From assembly GCA_943787675.1 (NCBI GenBank), contig CALSNK010000005.1, positions 1 to 64,000 on the forward strand: a stretch of 64,000 bases of DNA, in the 5' to 3' direction. The position numbers and the translations under genes were made by a program. The stretch's first letter is position 1, and every line of letters starts with the position of its first letter. Positions 10,511-20,104 of this stretch are shown here, piece after piece. Source of the DNA: an uncultured Pseudomonadales bacterium. Lineage in GTDB: Bacteria; Pseudomonadota; Gammaproteobacteria; Pseudomonadales; Porticoccaceae. The notes below the pieces were generated by a model. The model was not told the DNA's origin. It ran no database searches and was given only the letters and a program-made list of their open reading frames with translations.

Positions 10511-11788
10511 GTGGTTACTGGTTTCACAAAAGTAAATAAACAGGCCGCCATTGGCTGGCAGTTTTTAACCTATTTGGTATTTCGCTTCAATCGCGACGGT
10601 TGCCGGCAGAGCGCAGCAGCACTGACCTACATGAGCCTGTTTGCCATAGTGCCGATGCTGACATTGATGTACAGCATGTTCTCACTGATCCCCGCCTTTC
10701 AGGATGCCGGATCCCAGGTTGAGGCCTGGATTTTCTCCAAGGTGCTGCCCAGCAGCGGCCAAGAGATCACTGGCTATCTCAGTGAATTTTCCTCTCAGGC
10801 CCGAAAACTGAGCTCTGTGGGTGCGGTTATTCTGATGGTGACCTCCTATTTGATGCTGGCTAATATTGAAAAGACTTTTAACCATATCTGGGGCACTGAC
10901 GGGGGTCGGCGTGGCCTGAGCGGGTTTTTGCTCTACTGGGCGATCTTAAGTCTTGGGCCCTTGTTGCTGGCAGCGGGGGTGGTTATGAAAACCTACCTAC
11001 TGTCCTTTCGGTTGATGGTCGATGAGGTGGATGCCTTAGGTATTGCTCAATACCTGTTTGCCTATCTGCCCTGGTTACTGACTTGGATGGCCCTGACATT
11101 ACTCTTTGTTGCAGTACCTAACTGCAAGGTGCGGGGTAGGCACGCGGTTATTGGTGGTCTAGTGACGACCTTACTATTTGAAAGTGCCAAGGCGTTATTT
11201 AGCTCTCTGGTCGCTCATTCCAGCTACACCAGTGTCTATGGTGCCTTTGCCGTTATTCCGCTGTTCTTGATTTGGATTTACTTGCTCTGGGTACTGATAT
11301 TAATCGGTGCCGAACTGGTGCGTAGCTTGGAAACCTTTCGTTTGGATGGGCGGGGCAAGAAATTGCCAGATCTACTGGCCACAATGATAGTGCTGTGGCA
11401 CTGCCGCCAGCGTCAGCAACAGGGTAATACACTGTCCGACCAATATATTGTCAAAATGGGGCTGGATGCGGAGCACTGGAAACGCCTGCGCAATCTATTG
11501 GTCCAGCAGCACGTACTCGAAAAAACCGCGAGTGGTCAGTACGTGCTAATCCGAGATTTAAACGGGATTACGCTCACCGACGTATCTGTTTGGTTAGGTG
11601 AGAATGTATTGAGTTCAGCACAGTCTGGGTCAGACAGATTACTCTCGGATCATCCCTGGTACCAAAAGTACGATATGCTAGTGGGCCAGACTCGCAGTAG
11701 TCTGGAAACAAATTTTTCGGTATCCCTTGAATCGCTATTTGGCGCCAAAGGTACTTCTTTAGAAACAGCAGATTTAGAACGGAATTAG
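10511..11788 (+). CDS. YihY/BrkB family inner-membrane protein
   Basis: Polytopic protein with about six membrane segments in its first 270 residues, then a soluble C-terminal winged-helix-like tail. Start set at GTG 10511 because GAGAGGG lies 7-14 bases upstream and the next residues (TGFTKVNKQAAIGWQFLTYL) match the family's N-terminus; a GTG at 10448 would add 21 unlikely residues. DGCRQSAAALTYMSLFAIVP and SSYTSVYGAFAVIPLFLIW are diagnostic. Once called RNase BN, that role was withdrawn; the real function is unsettled. Confidence 0.88.
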   Translation: MVTGFTKVNKQAAIGWQFLTYLVFRFNRDGCRQSAAALTYMSLFAIVPMLTLMYSMFSLIPAFQDAGSQVEAWIFSKVLPSSGQEITGYLSEFSSQARKLSSVGAVILMVTSYLMLANIEKTFNHIWGTDGGRRGLSGFLLYWAILSLGPLLLAAGVVMKTYLLSFRLMVDEVDALGIAQYLFAYLPWLLTWMALTLLFVAVPNCKVRGRHAVIGGLVTTLLFESAKALFSSLVAHSSYTSVYGAFAVIPLFLIWIYLLWVLILIGAELVRSLETFRLDGRGKKLPDLLATMIVLWHCRQRQQQGNTLSDQYIVKMGLDAEHWKRLRNLLVQQHVLEKTASGQYVLIRDLNGITLTDVSVWLGENVLSSAQSGSDRLLSDHPWYQKYDMLVGQTRSSLETNFSVSLESLFGAKGTSLETADLERN

Positions 11789-11800
11789 AGAGAACAGGTA

Positions 11801-12247
11801 ATGATTAGAAAACTAGGCTTAATAAGCCTTATATCCATGGCATTGATGGGCTGTACCCAAGACTCTGCAGAGTCCCGGTACGAGTTATTGGATGGAGGCT
11901 CTATCGATCTTGCCGCTTCCCCCAAACTGGTATTTATCAATTACTGGGCGGTCTGGTGCGCGCCATGCCGCAAGGAAATTCCAGAATTTAATGAGTTTGC
12001 CCATGAACATGCAGAGCAGGTAACCGTGCTAGGGGTTAATTTTGATGATTCTCAGGGCGAGCTACTGCGCACCGAAATGGCCAAACTGGGCATTGAGTTT
12101 CCGGCACTGGTAGCCGATCCACGCAGCATGTGGGGCCTTGAACCTGTTGCTGTATTGCCAGAGACCCTTGTTATTAGTACCGACGGCAAGCTGTTGCATC
12201 GCATGATAGGCCCGCAAACCATCGAGGCCTTAGAGGCTTTACTATAA
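11801..12247 (+). CDS. TlpA-like thioredoxin-fold lipoprotein
   Basis: 148 aa. Lipoprotein signal peptide with lipobox LMGC at residues 15-18, followed by a thioredoxin fold with the redox pair in WAVWCAPCRKEIPEF and the cis-Pro region VLPETLVIS. Probably reduces disulfides at the membrane surface, for example in cytochrome c maturation. It lies 12 bases after the YihY gene and is likely cotranscribed. Confidence 0.9.
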   Translation: MIRKLGLISLISMALMGCTQDSAESRYELLDGGSIDLAASPKLVFINYWAVWCAPCRKEIPEFNEFAHEHAEQVTVLGVNFDDSQGELLRTEMAKLGIEFPALVADPRSMWGLEPVAVLPETLVISTDGKLLHRMIGPQTIEALEALL

Positions 12248-12354
12248 AGACTGTTAAGGCTATCAATTTAGGGGTATAGGTTAAGTCTGGTAATCAGTAT
12301 TAGACTTCTCGCCAAAATAATTTGAGCCAATGAGCGGATTAAAGAGGAATTCCA

Positions 12355-13773
12355 ATGAAAGATTTACGCCAGTTTTACATCAATGGCCAGTGGGTAAACC
12401 CAGTGCAAGCCAACGATCTCAATGTAGAAAATCCTGCCACTGAAGAGATGATTGCGACCATTTCTCTGGGTGCCACCGCTGATGTTGATGCAGCCGTTGC
12501 TGCAGCCAAGGCCGCATTCCCGCTTTATTCTAAGTTTAGTGTTGATGAGCGCATTGCGCTGATGGAAAAACTGCTGCAAATCTACATGGACCGCTACGAT
12601 GAAGTGGCCGTGGCTATTTCTATGGAGATGGGCGCGCCCATTTCCTTTGCCACCGCAGCACAGGCTGACTGTGGCGTTGGGCATATCTCTGCCGGACTTG
12701 AAGCATTAAAAGTCTTTGAGTTTGAGCGTCAAATTGAAAATACCCGCATTGTTAAAGAGCCGATTGGTGTCTGTGGCTTTATAACCCCCTGGAACTGGCC
12801 GATCAACCAGATTACCTGCAAGGTTGCGCCCGCATTGGCAACCGGTTGCACCATGGTGCTCAAGCCAAGCGAAATCGCCCCACTCTCTGGCTATCTGTTT
12901 ACCGAGATGATGCATCAGGCCGGTTTCCCTGCCGGTGTTTACAATATGGTTAATGGCGATGGCCCCAATGTTGGTGCGGTTATTTCCAGTCATCCCGATA
13001 TTGATATGGTGTCGTTCACCGGATCAACGCGGGCCGGTATTTTGGTGGCTAAAGCCGCTGCTGAAACCGTTAAGCGAGTCACCCAAGAGCTGGGTGGCAA
13101 GTCACCGAATATTATTTTTGAAGATGCCGATATTGAAACCGCTGTGAGTGCAGGCATTGCCAATATGATGAGTAACACGGGGCAGTCCTGTAATGCGCCG
13201 TCGCGAATGCTCGTGCAGTCATCGGTTTACGATCAGGCTGTCCAGGTTGCCAAGCAGACAGCCGCGCAGATCGCGGTGGATCAGCCGACCAAAGAGGGCG
13301 AGCATATTGGCCCTCTGTCGAGCCGAGTTCAGTTTGATAAGGTTCAGGGACTCATTAAAGTAGGCATGGACGAGGGCGCCGAATTGATCGCTGGCGGTCT
13401 GGGTAAGCCCGAGGGTTTTGACGCGGGTTACTTTGTTAAACCGACTATCTTTGCTGGGGTGAATAATCAGATGGCGATTGCCCAAGAAGAAATTTTTGGC
13501 CCAGTCCTGACCATGATTCCTTTTGAATCAGAAGAACAAGCCATTGAAATTGCCAACGATACGCCCTATGGATTGGCCGCCTATTTAAGTACTGGCAATG
13601 ATGAGCGGGCCAAGCGCGTGGCAGGTCAACTGCGCGCCGGAATGGTGAGCCTAAATAGTGCATCTCAAAATTACACAGCGCCTTTTGGCGGCTACAAGCA
13701 GTCGGGTAATGGCCGCGAGTGGGGCGAGTTCGGGTTTGATGACTTCCTGGAAATCAAGGGTATTACTGGTTAA
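12355..13773 (+). CDS. NAD(P)-dependent aldehyde dehydrogenase
   Basis: 472-aa class-I-like ALDH oxidising an aldehyde to its acid. Visible are the general-base Glu in TQELGGKSPNII, the nucleophile Cys in GQSCNAPSRMLV, FTGSTRAG of the NAD site and QEEIFGPVLTMIPF. Substrate cannot be read from sequence; similar proteins act on a wide range of aldehydes. AGAGGAATTCC gives a strong ribosome site. Confidence 0.92.
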   Translation: MKDLRQFYINGQWVNPVQANDLNVENPATEEMIATISLGATADVDAAVAAAKAAFPLYSKFSVDERIALMEKLLQIYMDRYDEVAVAISMEMGAPISFATAAQADCGVGHISAGLEALKVFEFERQIENTRIVKEPIGVCGFITPWNWPINQITCKVAPALATGCTMVLKPSEIAPLSGYLFTEMMHQAGFPAGVYNMVNGDGPNVGAVISSHPDIDMVSFTGSTRAGILVAKAAAETVKRVTQELGGKSPNIIFEDADIETAVSAGIANMMSNTGQSCNAPSRMLVQSSVYDQAVQVAKQTAAQIAVDQPTKEGEHIGPLSSRVQFDKVQGLIKVGMDEGAELIAGGLGKPEGFDAGYFVKPTIFAGVNNQMAIAQEEIFGPVLTMIPFESEEQAIEIANDTPYGLAAYLSTGNDERAKRVAGQLRAGMVSLNSASQNYTAPFGGYKQSGNGREWGEFGFDDFLEIKGITG

Positions 13774-13816
13774 GTAGCTCTATACTTGTGGTATATAGCT
13801 TAAGGAGGAGCTTTCT

Positions 13817-14050
13817 ATGTCTACAGGTTCTGTATTTGTTAATAACCGTACCCAAGCGGTGCGGTTGCCCGCTGACACTCGATTTCCCGATGACGTAAAA
13901 CAGGTAACGGTGCGTATTTTGGGAAAGGATAGGGTGTTATCTCCCGTTGATAGCACTTGGGATAGTTTCTTCTTTTCTGAAGTGAGTGTGACAGATGATT
14001 TTATGGAAGAGCGTGCTTCTCAAGAACAGGTCGAAAGAACGTCTTTCTGA
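13817..14050 (+). CDS. VapB-type antitoxin, orphan
   Basis: 77 aa with the AbrB-like N-terminus GSVFVNNRTQAVRLPADTRFP and a C-terminal tail (STWDSFFF...ERASQEQVERTSF) like VapB antitoxins that neutralise PIN-domain VapC toxins. Excellent ribosome site AAGGAGGA. The partner toxin is missing: an ATG overlaps this stop as TGATG but its frame closes after three codons. Either a decayed toxin-antitoxin pair or an antitoxin kept as a regulator. Confidence 0.8.
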   Translation: MSTGSVFVNNRTQAVRLPADTRFPDDVKQVTVRILGKDRVLSPVDSTWDSFFFSEVSVTDDFMEERASQEQVERTSF

Positions 14051-14061
14051 TGCTTAAATAA
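14050..14061 (+). pseudogene. Probable vapC start remnant (three codons)
   Basis: ATG CTT AAA TAA begins at the exact TGATG overlap where vapC starts behind vapB. The three encoded residues MLK agree with typical VapC openings (MLKYMLDTN-like), then a stop follows. I see no PIN-domain coding in any frame between here and 14165, so the toxin appears deleted. Confidence 0.5.
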
Positions 14062-14165
14062 GTGTAGGTCATGCTAGAAGCGAAGGTTTAACCTTGCTAA
14101 CTAATAATCTAAAGAGATTTGATAGAGTAGAGGGGCTACGGCTGGAGAATTAGGTTTAATATTCC

Positions 14166-14996
14166 CTAGCTACCTCTAGCAGTCTCCCAAGCATGTATCG
14201 CATGCTTGCGGGTTTCACCCCATAGATACCCACCAATCTTTCCGCTCTGCTGTAACACTCGATGGCAGGGAATCAAAAACGCAATCGGATTAGAACCAAT
14301 AGCCGTGCCCACCGCACGAGAAGCCTTAGGTCTGCCCACTGCCGCCGCCACTTTGCCATAGCTATTGATACAGCCTGGATCTATTTGCAACAGGGCTCGC
14401 CACACGGCAATTTGAAAATTAGTGCCAGTGACATGAAGAGACAGTGGGCCCTGTGGACTCTGGTCTGCCGTAAAAATACCGGCCGCTGTTTTCATAAGCT
14501 CCGTCGACCTATGTTCTATCTCCGCACCGGGCCAGCTCTGCTGTAAATCAGAAATCTGCTGATCAGTATTATTATTAGTTAGAAACGAAAGCTTACAGAT
14601 ACCTCTGGGGGTGGCGGCAATAAAAATGTCACCAAAGGGACTGGGTGCAATCCCATATTGAATGCTAATACCCTGGCCGCCACTTTTATACTCACCCGGC
14701 GTCATGGCTTCCAGTTGCACAAAATGATCATACAGTCGCGAGCTACTGCTTAAGCCGACGCTATTAGAAACCTCCAGCAATGGTTTGGACTCAGCCAGCA
14801 AAGTCTTGGCTCTATCGACAGTAAGAATTTGCAGGTATTTTTTAGGCGTGACACCCGCCCAGCGACTAAACAGCCGCTGGAAATGAAAGGGACTCAGATT
14901 GATGGCCGCCGCAATCTCATCCAGCGAGGGTTGCTGTTGGATATTGGCATTGATGTAACCGATGGCATCGGCGATGCGTTGGTAGTCAGAGTTCAT
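14166..14996 (-). CDS. AraC-type DNA-binding / O6-methylguanine-DNA methyltransferase fusion
   Basis: 276 aa. Residues 1-100 are an AraC double helix-turn-helix (LDEIAAAINLSPFHFQRLFSRW). Residues 110-276 are an Ogt/Ada C-terminal alkyltransferase with the suicide Cys in IPCHRVLQ and the RAVGTAIGSNPI helix. It removes methyl groups from O6-methylguanine. Unlike E. coli Ada it lacks the N-terminal zinc domain that senses methylphosphotriesters, so it cannot be induced in the same way. Confidence 0.93.
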   Translation of the reverse strand: MNSDYQRIADAIGYINANIQQQPSLDEIAAAINLSPFHFQRLFSRWAGVTPKKYLQILTVDRAKTLLAESKPLLEVSNSVGLSSSSRLYDHFVQLEAMTPGEYKSGGQGISIQYGIAPSPFGDIFIAATPRGICKLSFLTNNNTDQQISDLQQSWPGAEIEHRSTELMKTAAGIFTADQSPQGPLSLHVTGTNFQIAVWRALLQIDPGCINSYGKVAAAVGRPKASRAVGTAIGSNPIAFLIPCHRVLQQSGKIGGYLWGETRKHAIHAWETARGS

Positions 14997-15074
14997 GGAG
15001 TTAGTATTGCCGACTTGGAGAGATTTATCGACCCGAATCTTGCGGAAGACTGAACCCTATTCTGTTTTTTCACC

Positions 15075-15707
15075 CTATCGGTTTAGTTTCATAATAGCAG
15101 CTCCAAATACCACAAAAATTGCTCCTGTAATCTTATTTAGCCACCGAGCTATATCTGTATTTCCGAGCTTTATATGGAGTTTGGATGACAGGGCGGCATA
15201 AGAAGTCATACAAAAAATTGACTGTATTAAAAAGCCGATCATTAGGGTGAGAAATTGAGCTGTAACATTTTCAGATGGATCAATAAACTGCGGGAATAAT
15301 GCGGTGAAGAACACAATTGCTTTTGGGTTAGTTATACAGACCAAGAACCCTTCCCGATAAATAGAAAGATTACTTCTAGTCTCAGAGGCAATCTGATCGC
15401 CTTCCATGGGAATAGCTTCAAATGAATTTTTGCTCGACCATATTTTTATCCCCAAATAAATGAGATAGCATCCTCCTAATATTTTAATGCCCAAAAAGAG
15501 TGCGCTGGAGGCCAATATTATTGTGGACAGTCCCAAAACTGATGCGGTGGCCAGCAGGATTATCCCTGAAGTGTTGCCCAGCACACCATAAAAGGCTTTG
15601 CCTAGGCCATAGTTTGCTCCATTTCTAATAGAGAGAAAAACAGCTGGCCCTGGGCTAAAGCTTGTAGCCGCGCTGATCGACAAAAAAATAATATATTCAA
15701 CCATCAT
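15075..15707 (-). CDS. LysE/RhtB family amino-acid exporter
   Basis: 210 aa with six predicted membrane segments and the family signature SFSPGPAVFLSIRNGANYGLGKA near the N-terminus; the P-G-P motif is intact. Exports amino acids or homoserine-lactone-like solutes; substrate not readable. Its start overlaps the end of the GFA gene by 4 bases. Confidence 0.9.
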   Translation of the reverse strand: MMVEYIIFLSISAATSFSPGPAVFLSIRNGANYGLGKAFYGVLGNTSGIILLATASVLGLSTIILASSALFLGIKILGGCYLIYLGIKIWSSKNSFEAIPMEGDQIASETRSNLSIYREGFLVCITNPKAIVFFTALFPQFIDPSENVTAQFLTLMIGFLIQSIFCMTSYAALSSKLHIKLGNTDIARWLNKITGAIFVVFGAAIMKLNR

Positions 15708-16129
15708 CCATGGCCTGAAATAGAGTAATCAATATTATCATCGGGATCGTAACCATCCTTATCAGCGGGATGGCTAGTTCCATCAAGCACAGGTACAGGT
15801 CCTAACTTATAGGGTTCAACACCCTCTAAGCAAGCGACGTTAAATGCAAACTGCTTAGGGTTTGATCGTCTTTGGTGGTGAGTGTAGATACCGCAATTTG
15901 AGCAAAAGTAATGCTTGGCAGTCATGGTGTTAAATTGGTAAAGCGAGAGGCTATGCTCCCCTTTGGTTATTTTTAATCCTTTGAGGGGCACTGAGGCCAC
16001 GATTGCGCCACGCCTGCTACACATTGAGCAGTCACAGCGCCTCAGGTCTTCTAAGCCATTTGGGAGTGATAGTTCGAATTGAACATTGCCGCAGTGGCAA
16101 GCGCCTTTGCTTAGCGGTTTGATATCCAT
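15704..16129 (-). CDS. GFA/CENP-V family zinc protein
   Basis: 141 aa. The Cys pattern of the glutathione-dependent formaldehyde-activating (GFA) fold is complete: GACHCGNVQFEL, then RRCDCSMCSRRG and YFCSNCGIYTHHQR, which bind two zinc ions. Most family members do not have a proven formaldehyde role, so the substrate stays open. Cotranscribed with the lysE-type gene. Confidence 0.9.
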   Translation of the reverse strand: MDIKPLSKGACHCGNVQFELSLPNGLEDLRRCDCSMCSRRGAIVASVPLKGLKITKGEHSLSLYQFNTMTAKHYFCSNCGIYTHHQRRSNPKQFAFNVACLEGVEPYKLGPVPVLDGTSHPADKDGYDPDDNIDYSISGHG

Positions 16130-16195
16130 AGTGGTGAGACCTTTACCGAAGATTACTTCCTGTTAGTTTTGAATGGTAAAAGTATAGACGATGAG

Positions 16196-17497
16196 TTATT
16201 GATTGCCTGCTTTATTGGCGCGGCTAGAAAACAGATAGACCAAGCCGCCAGCCCCAATTACCCCCAGGCCCAACAACCCTTCATGTGGTCTGGAAAGCAA
16301 CACATACACCAGCGTCCACAATGTCACGCTCAGATAAACCAGCGGTGCAAAAGGATAGGCGAAGGTTTTGTAAGCGCCTTTGATATTCAATTTTTTCCAG
16401 CGCAGTACAAATACCCCAAGTACAGAGAATAGCGTATTAACGCCCAGTACAAAGCTGGAAAAGATCAGCACCGATTCAAACGTAGCGCTAACAATAAATA
16501 TAAGGGCCAGCAGGCCCTGAAAGATAATTGCGGTCATGGGGACGCCATGGCGATTACAGCGAGCCAGTTTCGAAAAGAGCCTAAAGTCTTCACCAATAAC
16601 CTGCAGCACTCTGGGTCCTGCCATGGTCATGGCGCTGACGGTGGAGATTAGCAGCAGGGCTAATACTGCCCCCATGGCTTTGCCTGCACTGTCCCCCAGG
16701 GCGTGGTCGGCAACAATAACGCCAACTTCGAGTTTGCCTTCCATAATCTCCATAGGGGCGGCGCTTAAAAAGGTAAAGTTAAGCATCAGGTACAGCATCA
16801 TTACCACAGCGGTACCCACAAATAGCACGATGGGCAGGTTGCGTTGGGGGTTGTCTAGTTCGCTGGTGACATAGGTTGCAGCGTTCCATCCGGTGTAGGC
16901 GTAATTGACGTAGATGAGGGCCACGGCAAAGGCGCCACTGAAGAGGAGTTTTTCGTCTCCCGCCTGAGGCATAAAGTTGGCGCTCTGAGGGGTGCCGCCC
17001 CAGATAAATATCACTGCGCAAAACAGCAGTATTAAGAGTACTTTTAACGCGGTAAAGGCCTGCTGAACATTGCTGCTGGTCTCTCTGGAGAGGCAGTGCA
17101 CGGCGGTTAATACAACCACTAAAGAGGCCGCTGACCAGGTTGGGGATATACCGGGGAATACGGCTGACAGATAGGCACCAAAGGTCATGGCCGCCAGTGC
17201 GACTGGCGCAGCAAAGCCGACTGTGGCCGATACCCAGCCAGAGATAAATCCAGCGCAGGGATGGTAGAGCCGCGATAAGAAATTATATTCACCACCGGAG
17301 CGGGGCAGGTTGGCGCCGAGTTCTGCGTAGGTTAGTGCGCCACAAAGGGCGGTGAGGCCGCCAATAAACCACAGCATCATCAGCACAAAATAGGATTGGA
17401 TACCCAGTAATTGAAAGCCAAGGCTGGTGAAAACGCCGGTGCCGACCATATTGGCGACAACAACTGATATGCCGGTGGTTCTAGAAAAGCTATGCAT
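16196..17497 (-). CDS. APC superfamily amino-acid permease
   Basis: 433 aa with about twelve membrane segments. The first carries TGISVVVANMVGTGVFTSLG, the unwound Gly-rich substrate site of APC transporters, followed by TYAELGANLPRSGGEYNFL. Likely imports an amino acid or amine by proton symport; specificity unknown. No obvious partner gene; GFA and lysE lie downstream on the same strand 66 bp away. Confidence 0.9.
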   Translation of the reverse strand: MHSFSRTTGISVVVANMVGTGVFTSLGFQLLGIQSYFVLMMLWFIGGLTALCGALTYAELGANLPRSGGEYNFLSRLYHPCAGFISGWVSATVGFAAPVALAAMTFGAYLSAVFPGISPTWSAASLVVVLTAVHCLSRETSSNVQQAFTALKVLLILLFCAVIFIWGGTPQSANFMPQAGDEKLLFSGAFAVALIYVNYAYTGWNAATYVTSELDNPQRNLPIVLFVGTAVVMMLYLMLNFTFLSAAPMEIMEGKLEVGVIVADHALGDSAGKAMGAVLALLLISTVSAMTMAGPRVLQVIGEDFRLFSKLARCNRHGVPMTAIIFQGLLALIFIVSATFESVLIFSSFVLGVNTLFSVLGVFVLRWKKLNIKGAYKTFAYPFAPLVYLSVTLWTLVYVLLSRPHEGLLGLGVIGAGGLVYLFSSRANKAGNQ

Positions 17498-17706
17498 GGT
17501 TATTTTGAGCTTTGATTAAAAAACGTTGTCGCACTGTACAGCACTGTGGTTTTTGGGCAAAGATATGCTTTGATAGGTGATTAGGCTAAGGGCCCTAGGG
17601 CAAATAATTAAGTACCCTTGGGTCAGATAATAGGGCGTTAAAAGCCGCTGAAAATCGGTTAAGCTAACCGCAAATAATAACAATAATAATCTTTAGGGGA
17701 ATCAAC

Positions 17707-18105
17707 ATGGAATTAGGTTTACGGATTGTGCTGAGGCTACTTGCGCTCGGCATGCTGTTAGGTGCTGTGGGCTTTATGTTTGACCCTGCAAGTATGGAGG
17801 CCGACTTTGCCGTTGGTGCGCTGGAGACTCATGGTATGGGTACATTGCGTGGCGACCTTGGCGGCACCTTTTTAATGCTTTCTATCTTTACCTTTTACGG
17901 TTCGCGCCCAGGCAATGCAATGTGGTTGGCTGTGCCTCTGGTGTTTATGTTGACGGTGCTGTTTGGTCGTATCGTACATATTGTGCTGGACGGCCTGACT
18001 GATCCGGCTATTCGCTCTACGGTTATTGAGCTCGTCGCGGTTGCGATACTTGAGTATTCGCGCAGAACATTATCAACATCAACATCAACATCGACTAAGA
18101 ATTAA
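17707..18105 (+). CDS. DUF4345-like small membrane protein
   Basis: 132 aa with about four membrane segments and THGMGTLRGDLGGTFLMLSI, which resembles DUF4345. The C-terminus, STSTSTSTKN, is encoded by a TCAACA hexamer repeated three times (18073-18090). A TTTAGGGGAATCAAC leader gives a good ribosome site. Function unknown; it directly precedes the DUF3604 gene and is probably cotranscribed with it. Confidence 0.65.
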   Translation: MELGLRIVLRLLALGMLLGAVGFMFDPASMEADFAVGALETHGMGTLRGDLGGTFLMLSIFTFYGSRPGNAMWLAVPLVFMLTVLFGRIVHIVLDGLTDPAIRSTVIELVAVAILEYSRRTLSTSTSTSTKN

Positions 18106-18115
18106 GGAAAAAGAG

Positions 18116-20002
18116 ATGAAATTATTCACTGCTATTGCATCCGTATTACTGTCAGCCTCTGTTTTGGCACAGGCTGCCGATGAGGGCCAGACCCAGGTAT
18201 ATTTTGGTGACACCCATTTACATACTTCCTACTCTTTTGATGCCTTTCTTAATAATAACTTCAGTGCAGACCCAGACACAGCCTATCGCTGGGCTAAGGG
18301 TGAGCCGGTTATTCATCCCTACAATCGTGCACGGGTGCAGATTAATACGCCGCTAGATTTCTTGGTGGTATCAGACCATGCCGAGATGTTGGGTGTGATG
18401 CGTGAAATTCGCAATGAGACTATCGAGTGGGAAGATATCGGTTGGTACGGTTCTATCAAGCGCTGGTTGGCGATTAGAGCCTTAAATAACGCCCTAGACG
18501 AAGATTTAGGGCGTGCGTTCTTTGGTCGGTTTTTACCTAAGTCTGCAGCCGTAGTTGGCGGTGATCCGGTAGCTGATGTTAATAATAATATTGGCGGAGT
18601 CGCTATTTTTGGTGATACCAGCAAAGTATCTCAAGATGCTTGGCAGGATATTATTGATGCGGCCGAAAAACACAATAACCCCGGCACTTTCACCAGTCTG
18701 CTAGGTTGGGAGTGGAGTTCGATTCCCACCGGCTCCAACCTGCACCGTATTGTGGTGACACCAGATGGCGGCGATAAAGCCAGTCAGTATCTTCCCTATG
18801 GTTCAGATCAGAGCCAGTATCCAGAGGACCTATGGCAGTGGCTGGACGATACGGCTGTGCGCACGGATAGCCGTTTTATTTCTATTCCCCACAACTCCAA
18901 TATTTCTAAAGGCTATATGTTTTCTACCACCACGGTAAAGGGTCAGCCTATTACGGCAGACTATGCGCGCACGCGTATGCAGTGGGAGCCTATTACTGAG
19001 GTAACTCAGATTAAAGGCGATAGTGAAACCCATGCTAAGTTTTCACCTGAAGATGAGTTTGCTGACTTTGAAACCTACGAACACTTCATTCAAACCACGG
19101 CGAGTAAAACCGATGTTTCTCCCGGTGACTATATTCGTCCAGCGTTGAAAACGGGTCTAGCCCTCGAACAGACAATAGGCGTTAACCCCTACAAGTTTGG
19201 CTTTATTGGTTCAACCGATGCTCACTCAGGTTTGTCGTCTCCGGAAGAGGGTAATTTCTGGGGCAAAATGGCCAAAGATTCCACCCCTGAAACCAAGGCG
19301 CCAGTATTAGGTAACCCCACGGGTGCTGACGGCTGGGATATGTCAGCCTCTGGTTTAGCGGCGGTCTGGGCCACAGAAAATAATCGCGAAGCAATTTATG
19401 CCGCCTTTAAGCGCAAAGAGACTTACGCTACCACTGGCCCGCGACTGCGTGTCCAGATGTTTGGCGGCTGGGATTTTCCTGCCAATGCAGCACAGTCTAA
19501 AGACTTTGCAGAAATCGGCTATGAGCATGGGGTTCCCATGGGTGGCGATATCATGTCTAGGGACGCTAATGGCACTGACGAAGCGCCGAGCTTTTTACTG
19601 CGTGCCGTTAAAGACCCGGCGGATGCCAATCTTGACCGTATTCAGATAGTTAAAGGTTGGGTTGATGCCGCGGGTGAGCAGCATGAGCATGTCTACAATG
19701 TAGTCTGGTCTGATGGCCGTACCCTCGATGCTGCGGGTAAATTACCGGCGGTAGGCAACACGGTTGACCTCACATCAGCGCGCTACACCAATACCATTGG
19801 TCAGGCTGAGTTAGCTACCCAATGGACTGATCCCAATTTTGATCCGCAGCAGTCTGCGTTTTACTATGCTCGTGTGTTACAGATACCTACGCCACGCAAT
19901 GGCCTATTTGATTCTGTCGCACTGCAATTGGATAAGCCGCCAAGAGGGGCTAAAACCATTCAAGAGCGCGCTTACACCTCGCCAATTTGGTACCAGCCAT
20001 AA
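18116..20002 (+). CDS. DUF3604 exported PHP-like metal hydrolase
   Basis: 628 aa from the ATG at 18116, chosen because TAAGGAAAAAGAG precedes it and a Sec signal peptide follows (KLFTAIASVLLSASVLAQA). The mature start YFGDTHLHTSYSFDAF, then VVSDHAEMLG and GSTDAHSGL, give the His/Asp metal ligands of a PHP-type phosphoesterase fold. DUF3604 proteins are common in marine bacteria with no assigned substrate. Probably periplasmic or surface exposed. Confidence 0.88.
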   Translation: MKLFTAIASVLLSASVLAQAADEGQTQVYFGDTHLHTSYSFDAFLNNNFSADPDTAYRWAKGEPVIHPYNRARVQINTPLDFLVVSDHAEMLGVMREIRNETIEWEDIGWYGSIKRWLAIRALNNALDEDLGRAFFGRFLPKSAAVVGGDPVADVNNNIGGVAIFGDTSKVSQDAWQDIIDAAEKHNNPGTFTSLLGWEWSSIPTGSNLHRIVVTPDGGDKASQYLPYGSDQSQYPEDLWQWLDDTAVRTDSRFISIPHNSNISKGYMFSTTTVKGQPITADYARTRMQWEPITEVTQIKGDSETHAKFSPEDEFADFETYEHFIQTTASKTDVSPGDYIRPALKTGLALEQTIGVNPYKFGFIGSTDAHSGLSSPEEGNFWGKMAKDSTPETKAPVLGNPTGADGWDMSASGLAAVWATENNREAIYAAFKRKETYATTGPRLRVQMFGGWDFPANAAQSKDFAEIGYEHGVPMGGDIMSRDANGTDEAPSFLLRAVKDPADANLDRIQIVKGWVDAAGEQHEHVYNVVWSDGRTLDAAGKLPAVGNTVDLTSARYTNTIGQAELATQWTDPNFDPQQSAFYYARVLQIPTPRNGLFDSVALQLDKPPRGAKTIQERAYTSPIWYQP

Positions 20003-20041
20003 ACCCGATAAAAGTTGAATAACTGAGGCCTTCAGGCTATA

Positions 20042-20080
20042 CCTATACCTTCAATGACTGCTTTGGTCTGAAGGTATAGG
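20042..20080. other. 12-bp stem hairpin between DUF3604 and PpiC genes
   Basis: CCTATACCTTCA (20042-20053) pairs perfectly with TGAAGGTATAGG (20069-20080) across a 15-base loop. No T-run follows, so it looks more like an mRNA-stabilising or processing hairpin, or a weak attenuator, than a classical terminator. Confidence 0.6.
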
Positions 20081-20104
20081 CCCGTTTCGAACTAAGAAGA
20101 ATCT

